A DNA stretch of 64,000 nt from Artocarpus heterophyllus (GCA_025403435.1 JAJQZP010000062.1:124001-188000), one strand, 5' to 3'; counted from the first letter of the stretch, positions 1 to 12,429 are shown. Numbers and translations: made by a program. Notes: generated by a model not told the origin, from the letters alone.

Positions 1-403
1 CCGCATTAAGCTCGGGCAATTGCGCACTTCAATAGCTTCTGTAGTTTTAAAGGCCTTGCCTGACTTTGCATTTTCTAGATTCTCAAGCAAATACCTCAAG
101 TTACGAAGATCCGACAGTTCCAGTACTTTTAAACGTGGAAGTGGGCTATCAGATTCTTCTGAAGCATCGGCTTCTTGTTGTTGGCATATTTGCTCCACAG
201 AATCACCAGTCAAAGAAAGACGTTCAAGCTTTTGAAATTGTTGAATGAACTTGAATGGGAAAACAGCTGATTTTTCATCGTCGTAAGTCAGAGTCAGATC
301 TTTCAGAATGCAAAAGGGCGCTGCTGAGGATTGACGATGCCATACCTCATTCACGACTTCTCTACCATCCATGACCAGGTATTCCAGATTAGGAAACAAT
401 ACC
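1..403 (-). CDS. CNL exon 5 (partial): further LRRs, continues beyond left edge
   Basis: On the minus strand an acceptor TTTTGTAG at about 411-404 is followed by an open frame beginning VLFPNLEYLVM. It reads LRR-like to the window edge, with motifs such as KDLTLTYDD, LERLSLTGD, LKVLELSDL and IEVRNCPSLM. It is open for all 134 codons and enters in phase 0. The start (V-x-F-P-x-L) matches the start of exons 2-4, so it is a more distant module of the same kind rather than part of the tandem repeats. The gene's stop codon lies outside the window. Confidence 0.75.
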
Positions 404-3400
404 TACAAAACAATCATTACCAAGATTTTAAGGAAAGTGCTCACGAAGAGAACAACACAATCACTGTTGCTTTTTTCTGTTAAAAGTCATATTTATGCAA
501 AATTACGGGTATTAGTGAAAAGCATTAATGGTAACTAATTTATTTAAAAATCACGTGGCAATGTAGACTTTGTTACGGAGTTTTTTTATGTTTTATTTTT
601 TTTCTCATGATGTCATATAACAACGTCAGTAATTGATGACTGCTAAAATGAGAAAAGTAATTGCCAATATCAATAATTGAGGATAGCAACCTAAAAATAA
701 ATAAATAAATAATTGAGCATAGCAGAATTACCAAAAAGAAAATCCCTTAGGAAAGAAATATATAAAAAAAATTCATTTTGTGTCGCAAATAAAAAGCAAC
801 TCCATGATTATGAAAATGTTTGCACCAATAAGGTTCAGTTTTAACACAAAGAAATCATTTCCCCTTTTCTTTGGCATAATAACTGCAATCTAATTTGTAT
901 CCAAAAGGTAAAAATTCTTTAAATAATGTATTTTACCTTATTTACAAACGGGTTGTTTTCTATTTTATTCCCTGCATTCACAGTTTATCAATAAATATAT
1001 ATTGGATGTTCTCAAGATTTGTACCATTGAAATTCAACAAATTTAAAATTCGTAACTCTTTTTATTTAAAGTTAATTTTGACCCTTGATTTGACAAATTT
1101 AACCTTTTGTAGTTTATAGATGATCTTGTATCCAAAAGTGAATTAAGCATATCGTTCAAAAAAATGTAAAAAATATATTTTCGAACTAAGTTGCAAACGA
1201 ATTGTTAACTAGGATTTCGTAACAAGTTTATCAATAAGTTAAAAAAAGGTAAGTTCAACAATTCAGATGTCAAAGTCTACTATTGACATAGAAAAATGGC
1301 ACAAATTTAATTTGAAGTTTAAATTTGAGGTATAATTTAAGAACATTCAAAATACAAGTTACTTTTTTGAATATAAACTCAAAAGGCAAAGGTATAAAAT
1401 CATCAATATAGTTTCATACTCAATGATAACTCGTTGATGAATATAAAATATATAACAAAAAACAGAGCATGATAATCATCAAATAAAATATAATGTAGAT
1501 TGAATATAAAGTAGAAATATATTTACAAGCATAACAAACTAAAACGAGAAAATTACCTTTTCACTAAAGAGTGATTGATTAGAAGTGGATTTGAGTCGAG
1601 GACAATTTTGGATCCTCAGAGATGACAATGTCGGAAATTCAATAAAATCTCCAACGCAAAATTTCTCAAGTTTTGGAAGATCCTGAAGCCTAAGAGATTT
1701 TAACTTGGGGAAAGAAATCTTCTCCAGTCTTCCTTCTAGTCCTTCCTCTGTTATTAATACCTCCTCCATGATCCCACATCCATTTATGTATAGGTCCTCA
1801 AGATGCACAAGGCTTCTCGCCATTGAAAAAGGCAAGAGATGCTTTACACCATGGCAGTTATTCACAGACAAGCGTGTTAAGTTCTGCAAACTATGAAAAG
1901 TTGTTGGAAGTTGGTCCGAGCATAAGACATTAAATTTCATGCTGGTTAGTGTCAATTTCTTCAAGCCAGGGAAAGCAACCTGCAAATAAGATTTTTATTA
2001 ATTACAGTCCTACATGAAAATCGTAATATTCTAGATTAAGATATTACAAGAACCCAAAAAAAAAAAAGTATTCTCCAATTCATTGTAATTTTGTTAATAA
2101 AGAGAAAATAATAATATTATCTCCTGCTTTGTTTCCATATATAAAACAAAACCTTCTGTAACATTACGATCCTATTAACAATAAAAATAATTTCATAGTA
2201 CATACGTGTGTGTGTGTTACTTTTTTATGATGATTAAAAAATAGTTAAAATTCGTTTTATATAATTTTCCCCTACCCATTAGGGAACTTTGCATCTAGGA
2301 TGGTCCCAAACTTTTTGACCTTTGACACTTGTGTCCTCGTCTTGAAAATTTGACAACCGGGTCACAAACTTTCTTTTCCACTCAAGTCCGATCATTTTGA
2401 AAATGTTGATAACTAGATTCCCAAACTTTCATTACAAAAAATTGACCGAATCATAGAATTCCATCAAAATCAGCATAATGAATGCAAACATAGGATTTTT
2501 AGAAAATTAATATGTTATATGTTTTAGTTATTTGGTAGGATGGATATTTGATAGGGAAAAAAATGTTGTGAGAGATTCAAGATCCTCTATGTATGAGATC
2601 CTAATTAATTTCGATCCCTCTAATTAGAGCAGATAATCACATTTTTCTTGCATTTGTCTTATATAGAAAATCATGAGAGATTATTCTTCCTTTTCACTTC
2701 TTTCAAAAAAGAAAAGTTATTTACCCTTCTCTCTTTCTAATTTTTTCCTCCTCCTGAGACAAAACCACAATGACTGAATACTTTGATAGATTGTTTTACC
2801 TTTTCATAATAAAGTTATTATCATAATTTTTTTTAAAAAAAAAGAAGAAAAAAACATAATATCCAGGGACCTAGTTGTCCTAACTTCCAAAAGAGGGACC
2901 TAAGTGTCAAATAAATGTGAGTTTGCAGGTCCAGTTATCATAATTTTTCATGGGACCAAAACGCTAAGAAAATGAGTTAAGTAACTAAATTCTCAAAATT
3001 TTAAGAATAAGAACCCTAGTGCCAAATCTCAAAAATTGTGGATCCCGTGTGCAAAAAACTACTTATTAAAAAAAATATTTTTTATGAAGTAATTGAATTT
3101 TGTTAATCAAGGTCAGAGATAGGGTAATTCTAATTTTATTTTTAAGAAGCTGGAAAAATTTTGGCACCTTGCCTATGAATATCAATTTCTTGACTCAAAA
3201 TGGTAATGAGTTAATGTTAATGATGTCAATTGCCAATATCTATAATTGTGGATAGCAACCAAAAAATAAATAAATAAATAATTGAGCATAGCAGAATTAC
3301 CAAAAAAAAATCCCTTAAGAAAGAAATATATATATAAAAAAAAAAATCATTTTGTGTCGCAAATAAAAAACAACTCCTTGATTATGGAAAATGTTTGCAT

Positions 3401-6400
3401 TACTAATCTTCAGTTTTCACTCAAAGAAATCATTTCTCCTTATGTTTGGCATCTATAACTGCAATCTAATTTTTATCCAAAAGGAAAAAATCTTTAAATA
3501 ATGTCTTTGACCTTATTTATAAACGGGTTGTTGTCTATTTTATGCTCTGCTTTTTGTGTTTTTCAATAAATATATATTGGAGGTTCTCAAGATTTGTACC
3601 ATTGAAATTCAACTCATATAAAATTGGCAACTCTTTTTAGTCAAAGTTAATTTGATTTGACAATTTAACTTTTTGTAGTTTATAGATGATATTGTATAAA
3701 AAATGAATTAAGCATATCGTTCAAAATAAAGAGTAAAAATTATATTTTCGAACTAAGTTGCAAACGATATTGTTAATTAGGATTTTGTAACAAGTTTATC
3801 AACAAGCTAAAAAAAGGTAAGTTCACCAATTCAGATGTCAAAGTCTACTATTGATATAGAAAAATAGGCACAAATTTAATTTGAATTTATAAATTTGAGG
3901 TATAGTAACATTCAAAATACAAGTTACTTTTTTGAATATAAACTCAAAAGGCAAAGGTGTAAAATCATCAATATAGTTTCATACTCAATGATAACTCGTT
4001 CATGACTATAAAATATATAACAAAACCAGAGCATGATAATCATCAAATAAAAATATAATATAGAAATATATTTACAAGCGTAAGAAGCTAAAACAAGAAA
4101 ATTACCTTTTCACTAAAGAGAGATTGATTAGCCGTGGATTTGATTTCTTTAGATGTGGAATCAATGATGAACGTGCTCAGTCGAGGACAATTTTCGATCC
4201 TCAGAGATGACAATGTCGGAAATTCAATAGAATCTCCAACGCAAAACTTCTCAAGTTTTGGAAGATCCTGAAGCCTAAGATAATTTAACTTGGGGAAAGA
4301 AATCTTCTCCAGTCTTCCTTCTACTCCTTCCTCTGTTATTAATACCTCTTCCATGATCCAACATCCACGTATATCTAGCCACTCAAGATGCACAAGGCTT
4401 CTCGCCATTGAAAAAGGTAAGAGATGCTTTAGACCATTGCAGTTATTCACAGACAAGCTTGTTAAGTTCTGAAAACTATGAAAAGTTGTAAATTTCATGC
4501 TGGTTAATGTCAATTCCTTCAAGCCAGGGAAAGCAACCTGCAAATACGGTTTTAATTAATTACAGTTTGAGCACATAGCTACATGAACACTTCAGAAAAT
4601 TCTAGTATTCTAGAATAAGATATTAAAAGAACCAAAAAAAAATTCTGCAATTTATTGCAATTTAGTTTATAAAAAGAAAATAATAATATTATCTCCTATT
4701 TTGTATCCATATATAAAACAAAACGTTCCGTCATTTCACGATTCTATTACTTTTTCAATAACAATAAAAATAATTTCATAGTGCCTACGTAGTGTATGTT
4801 ACTTTTTATGATGATAAAGAAATAAATAAATTATTTAATTTTTCCCTACCTACAGCTTAATTATTAGGGAACTTTGCATCTAGGATGGTCCCAAACTTTT
4901 TGACCTTTGACACTTGTGTCCTCATCTTGAAAATTTTGACAACCAGGTCCCAAACTTTTTTTTCCACTTTAAGTCCGATCATTTTGAAAATGTTGAAAAC
5001 TAGATTCCCAAACACTCATTAAAATAAAATTAACAGAATCATGGAATCTCATGAAAATCAACATAATGAATGCGAACTTAGGATTTGTTGAATATTCATA
5101 TGTTTAATGTTTTAGTTATTTGGTAGGATGGATATTTGATAGGGAAAAAAAAAATGTTGTTAGAGATTCAAGATCCTCTATATATGAGATCCAAATTAAT
5201 TTCGATCCCTCTAATTAGAGCAGATAATCACATTTTTCTTGCATTTGTCTTAAATAGAAAATCATGAGAGATTATTCTTCCTTTTGCACTCCTTTCAAAA
5301 AAGAGAAGTTATTTACCTCTCTCTCTTTCTAATTTTTTTCACCTCCAACTGAGACAAGACCACAATGACCGAATACTTTGATAGATTGTTTTACCTCTTC
5401 ATAATAAAGTTATTACCATAATTCAAAAAAAAAAAAAAGAAGAAGAAGACATAATATCCAGGTACCTAGTTGTCCTAATTTCCAAAAGAGGGACCTAAGT
5501 GTCAAGTAAATGTGAGTTTGCAGGTCCAGTTATCATAATTTTTTATGGGACTAAAACGCTGAGACAATGAGTTAAGGACCTAAATTCTCAAAATTTTAAA
5601 AATAAGAACCCTAGTGCCAAATCTCAAAAATTGTGGATCCCTTGTGCAAAAAACTAATTATTAAAGAAATATTTTTTATGAAGTAATTAAATTTTATTAA
5701 TCAAGGTCAAAGATAGGGTAATTCTAATTTTATTTTTAAGAAGCAGGAAAAATTTTGGCACCTTGCCTATGAATATCAATTTCTCGACTCAAAGGGGTAA
5801 TGACTTAATTTTAATGATATTAATTGCCAATATCTATAATTGAGGATAGGAAACAATAAATTAAAAAATAAATAATTGAGCATAGCAAAATTACCCAAAA
5901 AAAAATCCCTTAAGCAAGAAATATATTAAAAAAATTCATTTTGTGTCGCAAATAAAAAACAACTCCTTGATTATGGAAAATGTTTGCATTACTAATCTTC
6001 AGTTTTAACTCAAAGAAATCAATTTTCCTTATGTTTGGCATCTATAACTGCAATCTAATTTTTATACAAAAGGAAAAATTCTTTAAATAATGTAGTTGAC
6101 CTTATTTATAAACGGGTTGTTTTCTATTTTATGCTCTGCTTTTTGTGTTTTTCAATAAATATATATTGGAGGTTCTCAAGATTTGTACCATTAAAATTCA
6201 ACTCATATAAAATTAGCAACTCTTTTTAGTTAATTTGATTTGACAATTTAACTTTTTGTAGTTTATAGATGATATTGTATAAAAAATGAATTAAGCATAT
6301 CGTTCAAAATAAAGAGTAAAAATTATATTTTCGAACTAAGTTGCAAACGATATTGTTAATTAGGATTTTGTAACAAGTTTATCAATAAGCTAAAAAAAGG

Positions 6401-9400
6401 CAAGTTCACCAATTCAGATGTCAAAGTCTACTGTTGATATAGAAAAATAGGCACAAATTTAATTTGAATTTTAAATTTGAGGTATAGTTTTAAGAACATT
6501 CAAAATACAAGTTACTTTTTTGAATATAAACTCAAAAGGCAAAGGTGTAAAATCATCAATATAGTTTCATACTCAATGATAACTCGTTCATGAATATAAA
6601 ATATATAACAAACTAGAGCATGATAATCATCAAATAAAATATAATATAGAAATATATTTACAAGCGTAAGAAACTAAAACAAGAAAATTACCTTTTCACT
6701 AAAGAGAGATTGATTAGCCGTGGATTTGATTTCTTTAGATGTGGAATCAATGATGAACGTGCTCAGTCGAGGACAATTTTTGATAGTCAGATATGACAAT
6801 GCCAGAAATTCAATAGAATCTCCAACGCAAAACTTCTCAAGTTTTGGAAGATCCTTAAGCCTAAGATAATTTAACTTGGGGAAAGAAATCTTCTCCAGTC
6901 TTCCTTCTACTCCTTCCTCTGTTATTAATACCTCTTCCATGATCCCACATCCACGTATATCTAGCCACTCAAGATGCACAAGGCTTCTCGCCATTGAAAA
7001 AGGTAAGAGATGCTTTAGACCATTGCAGTTATGCACAGACAAGCTTGTTAAGTTCTGCAAACTATGAAAAGTTGTTGGAAGTTGGTCCGAGTATAAGACA
7101 TTAAATTTCATACTGGTTAATGTCAATTTCTTCAAGCCAGGAAAAGCAACCTGCAAATACAGTTTTAATTAATGACAGTCCTGAGCACACACCTACATAA
7201 ACACTTCAAAAAATCGTAATATACTAGATTAAGACATTACAAGAACCAAAAAAACATTCTTCAATTCATTGTAATTTTGTTTATAAAGAGAAAATGATAA
7301 TATTAGCTCCTATTTTGTTTCCATATATAAAACAAAACGTTCTGTAATATTATGATTCTGTTAGTTTTACAATAACAATAAAAATAATTTCATACTACAT
7401 ACGTAGTGCATCTTACATTTTTATGATGATATAAAAATAGTTAAAATTCGTTTTATATAATTTTTCCCGACCTACAGCTTAATTATTAGGGAACTTTGCA
7501 TCTAGGTAGTCCCAAACTTTGCATTTTACACTTGTGTCCACATCTTAAAAATTTTGACAACCAGGTCCCAAACTCTCTTTTCCTAGCACTTAAGTCCGAT
7601 CATTTTGAAAATGTTGATAACTAGATTCCCAAACTTTCATTAAAAAAATAACCGAATCATAGAATCTCATCAAAATCAACATAATGAATGCGAAATTAAG
7701 ATTTTTAGAATATTAATATATTTAATGTTTTAGTTATTTGGCAAGATGGATATTTAATAGGGAAAAAAAATGTTGCGAGAGATTCAAGATCCTCTATGTA
7801 TGAGATCCTAATTGATTTTAATCCCTATAATTAAAGCAGATAATCAAATTTCTTTCATTTGTCTTATATATAAAATCATGAGAGATTATTCTTCCATTTC
7901 ACTCCTTTCAAAAAGAAGAGTTATTTACCTCTCTCTCTTTCTATTTTGTTTTCTCCTCCTACTGAGACAAAACCATAATGACTGAATACTTTGATAGATT
8001 GTTTTACCTTTTCATAATCAAGTAGTTATCATAATTTTTTTTTTAAAAAAAAAAGAAGAAAAAAAAATACCTAGGGATCCAGTTGTCCTAATTTCCAAAA
8101 TAGGGACCTAAGTGTCAAATAAATGTGAATTTGTAGGTCCAGTTATCATAATTTTTTATGGGACCAAAACGCTAAGAAAATGAGTTAATGAACTAAATTC
8201 TCAAAATTTTAAAAATAAGAACCCAAGTGCCAAATCTCAAAAATTTTGTGGATGCCGTGTGCAAAAAAACTAATTATTAAAAAAATATTTTTTATGAAGT
8301 AATTAAATTCTATTAATCAAGGTCAAAGATAGGGTAATTCTAATTTTATTTTAAGAAGCTGGAAAAATTTTGGCACCTTGCCTACGAATATCAATTTCTT
8401 GACTCAAAATGAAAATGAGTTAATTTTAAATGAATGCAATGTATTTTTACCTTTTCGCTAAATAAAGGCAAGGGAGAATCCGATGATGAAGTATCAGTGG
8501 TCTCTGACTCAGACCGAAAGAATTGAGTGTACTCTGGTAAATCTTCTAGAGTCAAGCTGCGCAATTGAGGACACACACTCTTATCTATGGCGTTGTTGGT
8601 CTCTTCGTCTGTGCCTTGAGTAAAAATCTCTTTCATCGTCTTGCATTCAATCACTTCAATTTCCTCAAACTGTCCGGCGATAGAAGATGAGAAGAGATTC
8701 TTCAATCTGTCGCATTTTCTTATTGAAATAGATCTTAATTTCCCAAATGACTCCTTTGTGAGTTTTCCGTAATATATCTGCTCCAGATTCATCAGTTCAA
8801 CGAGACACAACCACTCTAAGTTCGGAAACGCACTACAAGGTTGAATGCTGCTCGAATCGATGACATATCGAATTTCGTCATTATCATGGAACTCAAAACT
8901 CTTCAGTTGATGGAAGCCCTCAGGATTCAGTTCATAAACAATATTGTTCAAACCCTTCAATCCACGCAAGTACAACACTTCGGATCTTTTCATTATCATT
9001 TCTAGCCCAAACTTTTCTAATAGATTTCTTCTGGAGAGTTCGAGATACAAACTATTTAAGTTAAGGAACTTTGATTTTACCAGAGATGGATTACACTTTG
9101 TTCCTCCTATAAACAGCTCATACCTCTTCAATTTTTCGCCAAATAAACCTTTTGGCAAAACGTTGGCGTTCTGAATTCTTAAATATAGAGTGGTTAGCTG
9201 CGGCAAATTTTTCAACTCAACAAGACTTGCATTGATGCTTTCTCCGTTGGCTCCTTTATCCTCCCATTCTATGGTGACTCCTCTCATATTCAGCTCTTCC
9301 AATCTTATCAAACTGGAGATGACACCGGGTTGAATCACTTTAAGGCGTTCACAATATTCCAAATTGAGCAATTGTAGATGAATCAATTGTCCGATATGTT

Positions 9401-11261
9401 TCGGCAATTCTTCAAAAGTGGACCAGGAAAGATCAAGAATCTTTAAATGTTTTAGCTCACTGATTAAACTTATGTTTCCCGTACAACTACACAAGAACAA
9501 CGCTTGGAGATTTTGAGGCAGACGGAAGGATGTGGGAAGCAAGTCTACATTGACTCTATTTAAACGCAGCACTTTGAGCTCCTTTTTCTCTTCAAAATAT
9601 TGCTCTGGAATTGCAAGACGGACTTGACTTCTGTTAAACATAAGCAATAGCTTGAGTTGAGGGCAGTACAATCTGTCTGGGAGGTTGTTTGTATCTTGAC
9701 GAACACACATGGAAATTGCAGTGGAGTCTGTAAGTCTTTTCTTTGAAAAAAAATCGTCAAACTTGTCAACATTTGGAACATTGTACATTTGCCTATCTTC
9801 AGACGCAATTGAAATCATAACATCACGAATAACATCATGCATTTTCACTGCACCATCATAATCGCCATCTAACAGTAAACAACGGTCTTTCAACTTGTTA
9901 ACCAATGAGTCCACCCGATTTCTTGCCTCCTCTAATGCATAGACTTCTCGAAACAAGCCCAAGCCAACACCATATATCATTAACTCCTTGATGTTTACAT
10001 TGGCATCTTCCTCATGTAAACTACAAAGCAACAACAAGGACTTCGCTTCCTCGTCACTTTCTAAAAAATTGTAACTCAACTTTATGCTTGCATACACTTT
10101 GTGATGCATTGCTTCTATGTTTGTTAGGATACTCCTTTTCAATTGTAGCAAAGCATCTTCCCAAATCGACAAGCTTTTATTCTTCAATGCATGTGCAACT
10201 GTTGTTATAGCAATTGGCAAGCCTGCACATTCCTTGACAATTTCTTCTACCAAAGGTTGGAAATCAACACTTTCACTAGAAACTCCTGCATTCTTTTTAA
10301 ACAAATTCATTGCATCAATCTTCGACAGCACTTTAATTTCAATATTCCTTTCAGCATCCATAAGATCTTGTAAAACATTTCGGAATCTGGAGGTCAATAA
10401 TATTTTGCAACCTTTGTGATGATTGTCAAGATCAATTCCAACAGCTGACAAGTCAAGTTCATTCCAAATGTCATCTAGAATAACAAGGATCTTCTGTTCT
10501 TGACTTAATCTATCCCGCAACTTCGCTGCTCTTGCAATTGTGCTTTTGATCTCATGGAAATCTTTTAGACCTACCTGTTCAGCGATAGCTTCTTGAATTT
10601 TTTCCACATCTGGAGTTTGGGATACAACTGTGAACGCTACTTCATCAAACAAGTTATCTTCCTTGGCTATTTTGGCAACTTCTTGTGCAAGCATAGTTTT
10701 GCCAACGCCACCCATGCCATACATCCCAATCTTCCTAACATTAGAATTAAGAGCCTCTCTGATTTCCCTCAGAGTTTGAACCCTTGACTCGAAGACCTCG
10801 TAACCTTTGTTTACAACAAAATTATGAATGCGAGGAGGGTAAGAAACCCTGTCAAATTTTTCAGCCTTGTTGATCTCACTTATAACATCTTGCACCTTCT
10901 TTTTTGCTTTCCTGCTTAGTTGATGTTGTGACACCAAATTAAAAAATGGCCCATTACTTGAACATCTTGTCTTTGCATGGTCTTCATTTTGCAGAAAGCT
11001 CTCAGACTCATCTTCGATTCTGTCTACTTCTTTTAGCCAGTTTTCAACATCAGCTTCAATTACTTCACCATTTCTTTTAGCCTCCTCTATGCGACGCTGC
11101 AACCTATCTCTAGTGCACCCCAACTTTTCAATTTGACTTCTAAGGTCATCTACATTGCTGTTGTAGTAAAATAGATAACCTAGTTGGCGGCAAACTGGTT
11201 TGACTGTATACTCTACAACCTTCGCAACAATTGAAGTAGCAATTGCACTGAGAAATTCCAT
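1..11261 (-). CDS. CC-NBS-LRR disease resistance gene (RPS2/RPS5, At4g27190-like class), 3' end outside window
   Basis: Intracellular immune receptor that would sense pathogen effectors and switch on ADP/ATP exchange at the NB-ARC domain. I assemble five exons, all joining in phase 0: 11261-8451, 7150-6692, 4537-4106, 1979-1557 and 403-1 (continuing past the left edge), together at least 1509 codons. Every donor is AAG|GTAA or AAG|GTAAA and every acceptor is a (T)GCAG or TAG. Seen: an N-terminal coiled-coil-like region, P-loop, kinase 2, GLPI and MHD motifs, then LRRs. The tryptophan after kinase 2 (DDIW) marks the non-TIR class. The start is the first ATG of the open frame and gives the MEFLSAIA-type N-terminus of this clade. 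No frameshift or internal stop was seen in any exon. Family members with serial C-terminal LRR modules are known. The exon joins are my inference without RNA evidence. Confidence 0.85.
404..659 (-). other. Rest of CNL intron 4
   Basis: AT-rich intron sequence between the last repeat unit and exon 5. It has no counterpart in the other two units and I see no further signal in it. With 660-1556 it makes intron 4. Confidence 0.6.
1557..1979 (-). CDS. CNL exon 4: LRR module (repeat unit 3)
   Basis: This 141-codon exon is homologous to exons 2 and 3. It keeps the segment that exon 3 lost, but lacks 36 nt near its 3' end, just before KSTSNQSLFSEK. Borders are again phase 0, with acceptor TTTGCAG and donor AAG|GTAATT. 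The retained frame after a separate in-frame deletion suggests selection for coding. Confidence 0.8.
2282..3059. mobile_element. Non-autonomous Mutator-like element in CNL intron 3
   Basis: A 778 bp element starting GGGAACTTTGCATCTAGG and ending GTGCAAAAAAC. Its ends are long imperfect inverted repeats: both sides carry a 'tttgcac/t..ggg/at..gg..cacaa' pattern followed by a GGCACTAGGG/GACACTTGTG segment. The flanking duplication is degraded in this copy (tacttatta on the right, lost on the left) but clear in the other two. No coding capacity is visible. Confidence 0.6.
4106..4537 (-). CDS. CNL exon 3: LRR module (repeat unit 2)
   Basis: This 144-codon exon is homologous to exon 2, with the same VAFPGLKEL start, the same SLFSEK end and phase 0 borders. 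Compared with exon 2 it lacks exactly 27 nt, near its 5' end, between TSMKF and TTFHSF. The frame stays open, so the loss is in frame. It keeps the block STFIIDSTSKEIK that exon 4 has lost. Confidence 0.8.
4867..5654. mobile_element. Non-autonomous Mutator-like element in CNL intron 2
   Basis: A 788 bp copy of the same element, flanked on both sides by a perfect 9-bp duplication TAATTATTA (4858-4866 and 5655-5663). Nine-base target duplications with long terminal inverted repeats are the hallmark of the Mutator superfamily. It occupies the same place in its repeat unit as the copies at 2282 and 7489, so it was inserted before the exon units multiplied. Confidence 0.7.
6692..7150 (-). CDS. CNL exon 2: LRR module (repeat unit 1)
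   Basis: This 153-codon exon starts with VAFPGLKKL after an acceptor TTTGCAG and ends in SLFSEK before GTAATT. It encodes irregular plant-type LRRs (LTSLSVHNC, LEWLDIRGC, LNYLRLKDLP, LSYLTIKNCP). It is the longest of the three homologous exons; relative to it exon 3 lacks 9 codons and exon 4 lacks 12. Both ends are phase 0, so the exon can be added or skipped without shifting the frame. Confidence 0.8.
7489..8270. mobile_element. Non-autonomous Mutator-like element in CNL intron 1
   Basis: A 782 bp copy of the same element. The 9-bp duplication TAATTATTA is intact at 7480-7488 and 8271-8279. It lies between exon 1 and exon 2. Confidence 0.7.
8451..11261 (-). CDS. CNL exon 1: CC, NB-ARC and first LRR domain
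   Basis: This exon encodes 937 codons before the splice donor. Residues 1-150 form a CC region of the RPS2/RPS5 kind, with a VENWLKEVDRI motif near 72-82 rather than the EDVID box. P-loop GMGGVGKT is at 182-189, kinase 2 LVILDDIW at 259-266, RNBS-B KILLTSR at 286-292, GLPI at 347-350 and MHD at 474-476. LRRs run from about residue 520 to the end. The open frame runs past the donor for 19 codons to a stop at 8391, so intron retention would give a 956-residue CNL lacking the extra LRR modules. The donor at 8450-8449 follows the codons for LFSEK, the same residues that end each of the next three LRR exons, which supports the join. Key nucleotide-binding motifs are intact. Confidence 0.9.
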
Positions 11262-11746
11262 GCCTTCTACTTTACTCTTCTTTTGCTATTCCACTTATTC
11301 TTCTTGCCTCTTTGATCTGATCTATCTTCTTATTTCTTTCTTTTGGCCTGTTGGGACTTTAGATCCATAACAAAAACCCACATTAATGAGCAAGAAGAAG
11401 GAAGTAACTTCAATGAGATCTAGTAAAATGGATAAAAAACTAAAAGATATAAGAACCACAACTCTAAGCTTGGGCACTGCTCTATATTTACCTGAAGTTA
11501 GCGTACCAAAGGTGGTTAAAACTAATCACGAATATTCTAATGAAAGCTGTAATTACAATACAATTGAAACAGAATCTATCAAGCTAATCTAATCTAATAA
11601 CATAACTATTAGTTCATGAATCTTATACCAGCTCAACTTATTGCAGGTAAAACCACAAGATTAAAGTTTTTGACTGTTTGCTATACTTTTATACCCGACA
11701 TAAATTCGATTCTTTATCAGATTGGAGTTTTTTTTATTGTCTTCTA
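11262..11746. promoter_or_regulatory. Upstream region of the CNL gene, up to element X
   Basis: This is all the DNA between the CNL start codon and the 5' LTR of copia element X, so the native promoter is at most about 480 bp before transposon sequence begins. The 5' leader directly upstream of the ATG is purine-rich on the coding strand. I cannot identify a convincing TATA box. Short open frames here show no recognisable protein features. Confidence 0.4.
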
Positions 11747-12227
11747 CGTCGGAGTTAAGTCCAATTTAAAGACTAATATATTAAATAAATGTGTATTATA
11801 GGCTATCAAATAAAGTTAGCCCAATTAAAGTGTTCAATTTGGGTTTTCAGCTTTTAATGCATAATTAAGAGTGGACCTCCCATGTGTAAAGACCAAAATA
11901 TAATTGTTGATTTTATGATAGGCTAAATTGGTAGTTAAGGATAACTGACAAGTACAGTTATGTAAAACGATTGTGATCCCCAAGTCAGTACGTACATTTA
12001 TTTCTGGTACCCATCTTTAGAGAGCTTACAGAGAAAACACAAAGACTTTCTCTAAAGGAGGGTTTACGTACTAGATGTAAAAGATCCTCAACCTCCAGAC
12101 TCAAGAATCACATTTTAATTTATGAATTCAAATTAGCTTTCACATTTTGTTAATTCTCTCGGTGATTTAACATGAACGATCAAAGTTTGATGATAGTTTT
12201 CATCTCCTAAGATTAAGTTTTACAACA
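11747..12227 (+). mobile_element. 5' LTR of degenerate Ty1-copia element X
   Basis: It aligns with the sequences at 25362-25857 and 28445-29123 from the GGAGTTAAGTCC start to the TAAGATTAAGTTTTAC end. The terminal TG has mutated (CGTCGGAG). The last ~20 bp seen in the other copies (ending CCCGACA) are missing here. Divergence from the 3' LTR is considerable, so the insertion is old. Confidence 0.7.
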
Positions 12228-12243
12228 AGTGGAATTAAGAGCC
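12228..12243 (+). other. Primer binding site of element X
   Basis: The bases AGTGGAATTAAGAGCC directly follow the LTR. They resemble the plant copia primer site TGGTATCAGAGC, complementary to initiator tRNA-Met, with two or three changes. Confidence 0.5.
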
Positions 12244-12429
12244 TCTTCAATTAAATAATTGGGAATCAATTTACTTTTTAGATGTGATTCTTATAGGAAT
12301 TCTCAAATTTAACAATCTATGGTTTCGAATTGTTGAATTTGAGGACAATTTTAGAGATTTTTTGTTTAAACTTTTCTAAGCATACTTTTTTTTGGCTTAT
12401 CTTCAAACCCAATTTAGAAAGAAAGGTGG

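Larger units (their letters stand above)
660..8430 (-). repeat. Three head-to-tail ~2.6 kb exon+intron repeats inside the CNL gene
   Basis: Units are roughly 660-3227, 3228-5819 and 5820-8430. Each begins (plus strand) with an AATTGCCAATATC segment, contains one LRR exon, then the same intron sequence including a Mutator-like element, and ends near a TTGACTCAAAATG segment. Exon ends are spaced 2549 and 2586 bp apart. Introns align along their whole length with small indels, so whole genomic units were duplicated, not exons alone. The sequence next to exon 1's donor also matches the unit ends. Confidence 0.85.

Noticed and set aside
9560..10787. Frames at 9560-9808 (minus, other frame) and 10117-10419 and 10593-10787 (plus)
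   Set aside because: Shadows of the CNL exon 1 coding sequence.
11386..11592. 68-codon frame upstream of the CNL gene
   Set aside because: Lysine/serine-rich, no family resemblance, lies in the likely promoter.
11675..11706. Extra X LTR end upstream of the 5' LTR (TATACCCGACA)
   Set aside because: Only ~20 bp resemble the LTR end; too short to claim a tandem LTR.
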